Source: Lachnospiraceae bacterium NSJ-143
GTDB taxonomy: Bacteria > Bacillota > Clostridia > Lachnospirales > Anaerotignaceae
Assembly (NCBI GenBank): GCA_022867625.1
Contig: JALIFM010000010.1
Coordinates: 21,398-85,397 of the forward strand
DNA: 64,000 bases
Direction of reading: 5' to 3'
In this document: in pieces, positions 62,615 to 64,000 of the stretch
Numbering within the stretch: the first letter of the stretch is position 1
Layout of the letters: each line of letters starts with the position of its first letter
Program-made: the position numbers and the translations under genes
Notes under the pieces: generated by a model
What the model saw: only the letters and a program-made list of their open reading frames with translations
Told to the model about the DNA's origin: nothing
The model's database searches: none

Positions 62615-63079
62615 TTATATATTAAATCTCTTATCATGATTATCAATCCTATCAGCAATCACAATCCCGTCAAGATGTTCAATCTCATGGCAGAAGCACT
62701 GTGCCATAATCCCCTCCGCGTGTATTTCCGCTCTTGTTCCGTCCGGCCTAAAGGCCGATACATCTACTGCCTCAGGCCGCATAATCCTTATAACAACACC
62801 GGGAAAGCTTACACAGCTCTCATACATAAGACGTCTACCGCTCCGGTTAATAATCACTGGATTTATCAGCTTATAAACCTCCCGCTCTCCCCTTACTACT
62901 ATAAGCCTTAAACCGCTCCCAATTTGGTTTGCCGAAAGCCCCATACAGTTTTTGCAGCTGAGCATTGTTTCTGCCATATCGTCAAGCAGACTCACCACTT
63001 CCGGCGATATATATTTTACTGTCCTGCATTTCTTTTTTAACGCCGCGTCACCCTTCATGCGCAGATTTAAAACCGCCAC
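62615..63079 (-). CDS. def: Peptide deformylase
   Basis: 154 residues from a GTG start after GGGAGGGG. The three PDF motifs are recognisable: GLSANQIG (motif 1, usually GLAAPQVG), ESCVSFPG (motif 2, with the metal-binding Cys) and CHEIEHLDG (motif 3, HExxH; the usual QHExDH has Asp where Glu stands here). It removes the N-formyl group from new proteins. The departures from consensus and the lack of an adjacent fmt suggest this may be a second, accessory deformylase. It lies directly after the tRNA operon. Confidence 0.85.
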   Translation of the reverse strand: MAVLNLRMKGDAALKKKCRTVKYISPEVVSLLDDMAETMLSCKNCMGLSANQIGSGLRLIVVRGEREVYKLINPVIINRSGRRLMYESCVSFPGVVIRIMRPEAVDVSAFRPDGTRAEIHAEGIMAQCFCHEIEHLDGIVIADRIDNHDKRFNI

Positions 63080-63142
63080 TTTAATCCCCTCCCGAATACA
63101 TTATATTCATTTCGGAGCCGCCAGTTACGCAAATATGGGCGC

Positions 63143-63174
63143 AAAAAAAGCCTCAGGCATTAACCTGAAGCTTT
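63143..63174 (-). terminator. Terminator of the rRNA-tRNA operon
   Basis: AAGCCTCAGG (63148-63157) / CCTGAAGCTT (63164-63173) with one mismatch; the minus strand continues with seven T. Confidence 0.8.
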
Positions 63175-63177
63175 GAG

Positions 63178-63250
<73 letters not shown>

Positions 63251-63255
63251 ATAAA

Positions 63256-63327
63256 CTAGGGTAGCAGGATTTGAACCTGCGAATGACGGAATCAGAATCC
63301 GTTGCCTTACCGCTTGGCGATACCCCA
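63256..63327 (-). tRNA. tRNA-Gln (CTG)
   Basis: 72 nt. Acceptor TGGGGTA / TACCCTA, anticodon CTG within GATTCTGATTC. CCA not encoded. Confidence 0.92.
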
Positions 63328-63346
63328 CTATTATTTATTTAATGAG

Positions 63347-63418
63347 CTGGGCTAGTTGGATTCGAACCAACGAATGCAGAAGTCAAAGTCCTGTGCCTTA
63401 CCGCTTGGCGATAGCCCA
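63347..63418 (-). tRNA. tRNA-Gln (TTG)
   Basis: 72 nt. Acceptor TGGGCTA / TAGCCCA, anticodon TTG within GACTTTGACTT. Its D-arm matches that of the neighbouring CTG isoacceptor. CCA not encoded. Confidence 0.93.
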
Positions 63419-63441
63419 TTAAATAAACTATAAATAAAAAA

Positions 63442-63513
63442 AGCGCGAAACGAGATTCGAACTCGCGGCCCTCGCCTTGGCAAGGCGATGCTCTACCACT
63501 GAGCCATTCGCGC
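63442..63513 (-). tRNA. tRNA-Gly (GCC)
   Basis: 72 nt. Acceptor GCGCGAA / TTCGCGC, anticodon GCC within CTTGCCAAG. CCA not encoded. Confidence 0.95.
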
Positions 63514-63525
63514 ATATATAAATTA

Positions 63526-63610
63526 TGCAGTCGAGGGGACTTGAACCCCTACCCAGTTTACCCGGACTAGATCCTTAGTCTAGCGCGTATGCCAATTCCG
63601 CCACGACTGC
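63526..63610 (-). tRNA. tRNA-Leu (TAA)
   Basis: 85 nt with the long variable arm of class II tRNAs. Acceptor GCAGTCG / CGACTGC, anticodon TAA within GACTAAGGATC. CCA not encoded. Confidence 0.95.
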
Positions 63611-63616
63611 ATATAC

Positions 63617-63689
63617 TGAGTCACTCGGGGTTCGAACCCGAGACACCTGGATTAAAAGTCCAGTGCTCTACCTGCTGAGCTAGTGACCC
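63617..63689 (-). tRNA. tRNA-Lys (TTT)
   Basis: 73 nt. Acceptor GGGTCAC / GTGACTC, anticodon TTT within GACTTTTAATC. CCA not encoded. Confidence 0.95.
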
Positions 63690-63706
63690 ATAATAAAAAA
63701 ATTGAG

Positions 63707-63780
<74 letters not shown>

Positions 63781-63803
63781 CATAAACCTCTAAAATTACT
63801 AAA

Positions 63804-63878
63804 TCGGGGTGACAGGATTCGAACCTGCGACCTCCTGATCCCAAATCAGGCGCGCTAGCCAAACTACGCTACACCCCG
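63804..63878 (-). tRNA. tRNA-Pro (TGG)
   Basis: 75 nt. Acceptor CGGGGTG / CACCCCG, anticodon TGG within GATTTGGGATC. CCA not encoded. First tRNA after the 5S gene. Confidence 0.95.
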
Positions 63879-63885
63879 CTATTGA

Positions 63886-64000
63886 ATCCGGCGGCCACCT
63901 ACTTTCCCGGGTCGTCTCCAACCAAGTATCATCGGCCGATTGTGTCTTAACCTTCGTGTTCGGTATGGGTACGGGTGTGCCCCACAATCGCATCGCTACC
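63886..64000 (-). rRNA. 5S ribosomal RNA, 5' end cut by the window edge
   Basis: On the minus strand the sequence holds CCATACCGAACACGAAGGTT and GATGATACTTGGTTGGAGAC, then ends GGGAAAGTAGGTGGCCGCC: the conserved loops and 3' end of 5S rRNA. Its 5' end runs past the window. 23S and 16S genes are expected further upstream on this strand. Confidence 0.93.

Overview
The window looks like chromosomal DNA from an anaerobic, endospore-forming member of the Clostridia, probably Lachnospirales-like. This is inferred from gene content and order, not from a marker-gene placement. Supporting signs are an [FeFe]-hydrogenase, a 4-hydroxybutyryl-CoA dehydratase, rubredoxin- and ferredoxin-type proteins, the sporulation phosphatase SpoIIE, MecA, a regulatory PyrI subunit, strong AGGAGG ribosome sites and frequent TTG/GTG starts. 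Nearly all space is protein coding. I found no insertion sequence, prophage, integrase or CRISPR array, so this reads as core genome.

Layout. 1-9.9 kb is metabolic: a split altronate-dehydratase-type (UxaA) enzyme, mecA, a DUF4397 protein, a diguanylate cyclase, then a two-gene hydrogenase operon in which HydA is paired with a NuoF-type/GltD-type fusion flavoprotein, followed by 4-hydroxybutyryl-CoA dehydratase overlapped by a NifU-domain gene. 10-17.3 kb holds guaB (with a possible leader ORF), pyk and dnaE. 17.5-20.8 kb holds an orphan PotD lipoprotein, an isochorismatase-family hydrolase and a Crp/Fnr regulator divergent from a two-cluster ferredoxin protein. 21-25.5 kb has a GntR regulator, trkA-trkH and trmB. 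25.6-33.7 kb has an unrecognised modular protein, a COG2426-type membrane protein, rsmA, an old-yellow-enzyme oxidoreductase, a DegV protein, and a MATE exporter with an anchored partner.

33.9-35.9 kb carries the last two steps of IMP synthesis as separate genes: a stand-alone AICAR formyltransferase and an archaeal-type PurO-like IMP cyclohydrolase, in place of bifunctional PurH. Next come a Y-family polymerase with a LexA-like box, pyrB-pyrI, ferritin, a rubredoxin/glutamate-synthase-like fusion, a cysteine synthase and a HAD phosphatase. 44.2-49.8 kb is a minus-strand housekeeping run birA-unknown-dusB-unknown-greA-lysS. 49.9-58.0 kb is spoIIE-tilS-hpt-ftsH followed by a thioesterase and argF, with two Spo0A-box-like sequences upstream of spoIIE. 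58.2-63.1 kb has small genes, a YheO-type regulator convergent with ridA, a second MATE exporter, a small XRE regulator and a peptide deformylase.

The right edge is the distal end of an rRNA operon on the minus strand: a partial 5S rRNA followed by eight tRNA genes (Pro, His, Lys, Leu, Gly, Gln, Gln, Phe), none encoding CCA, closed by a terminator. Together the genes describe a fermentative anaerobe that vents electrons as H2, makes purines and pyrimidines de novo, and sporulates.
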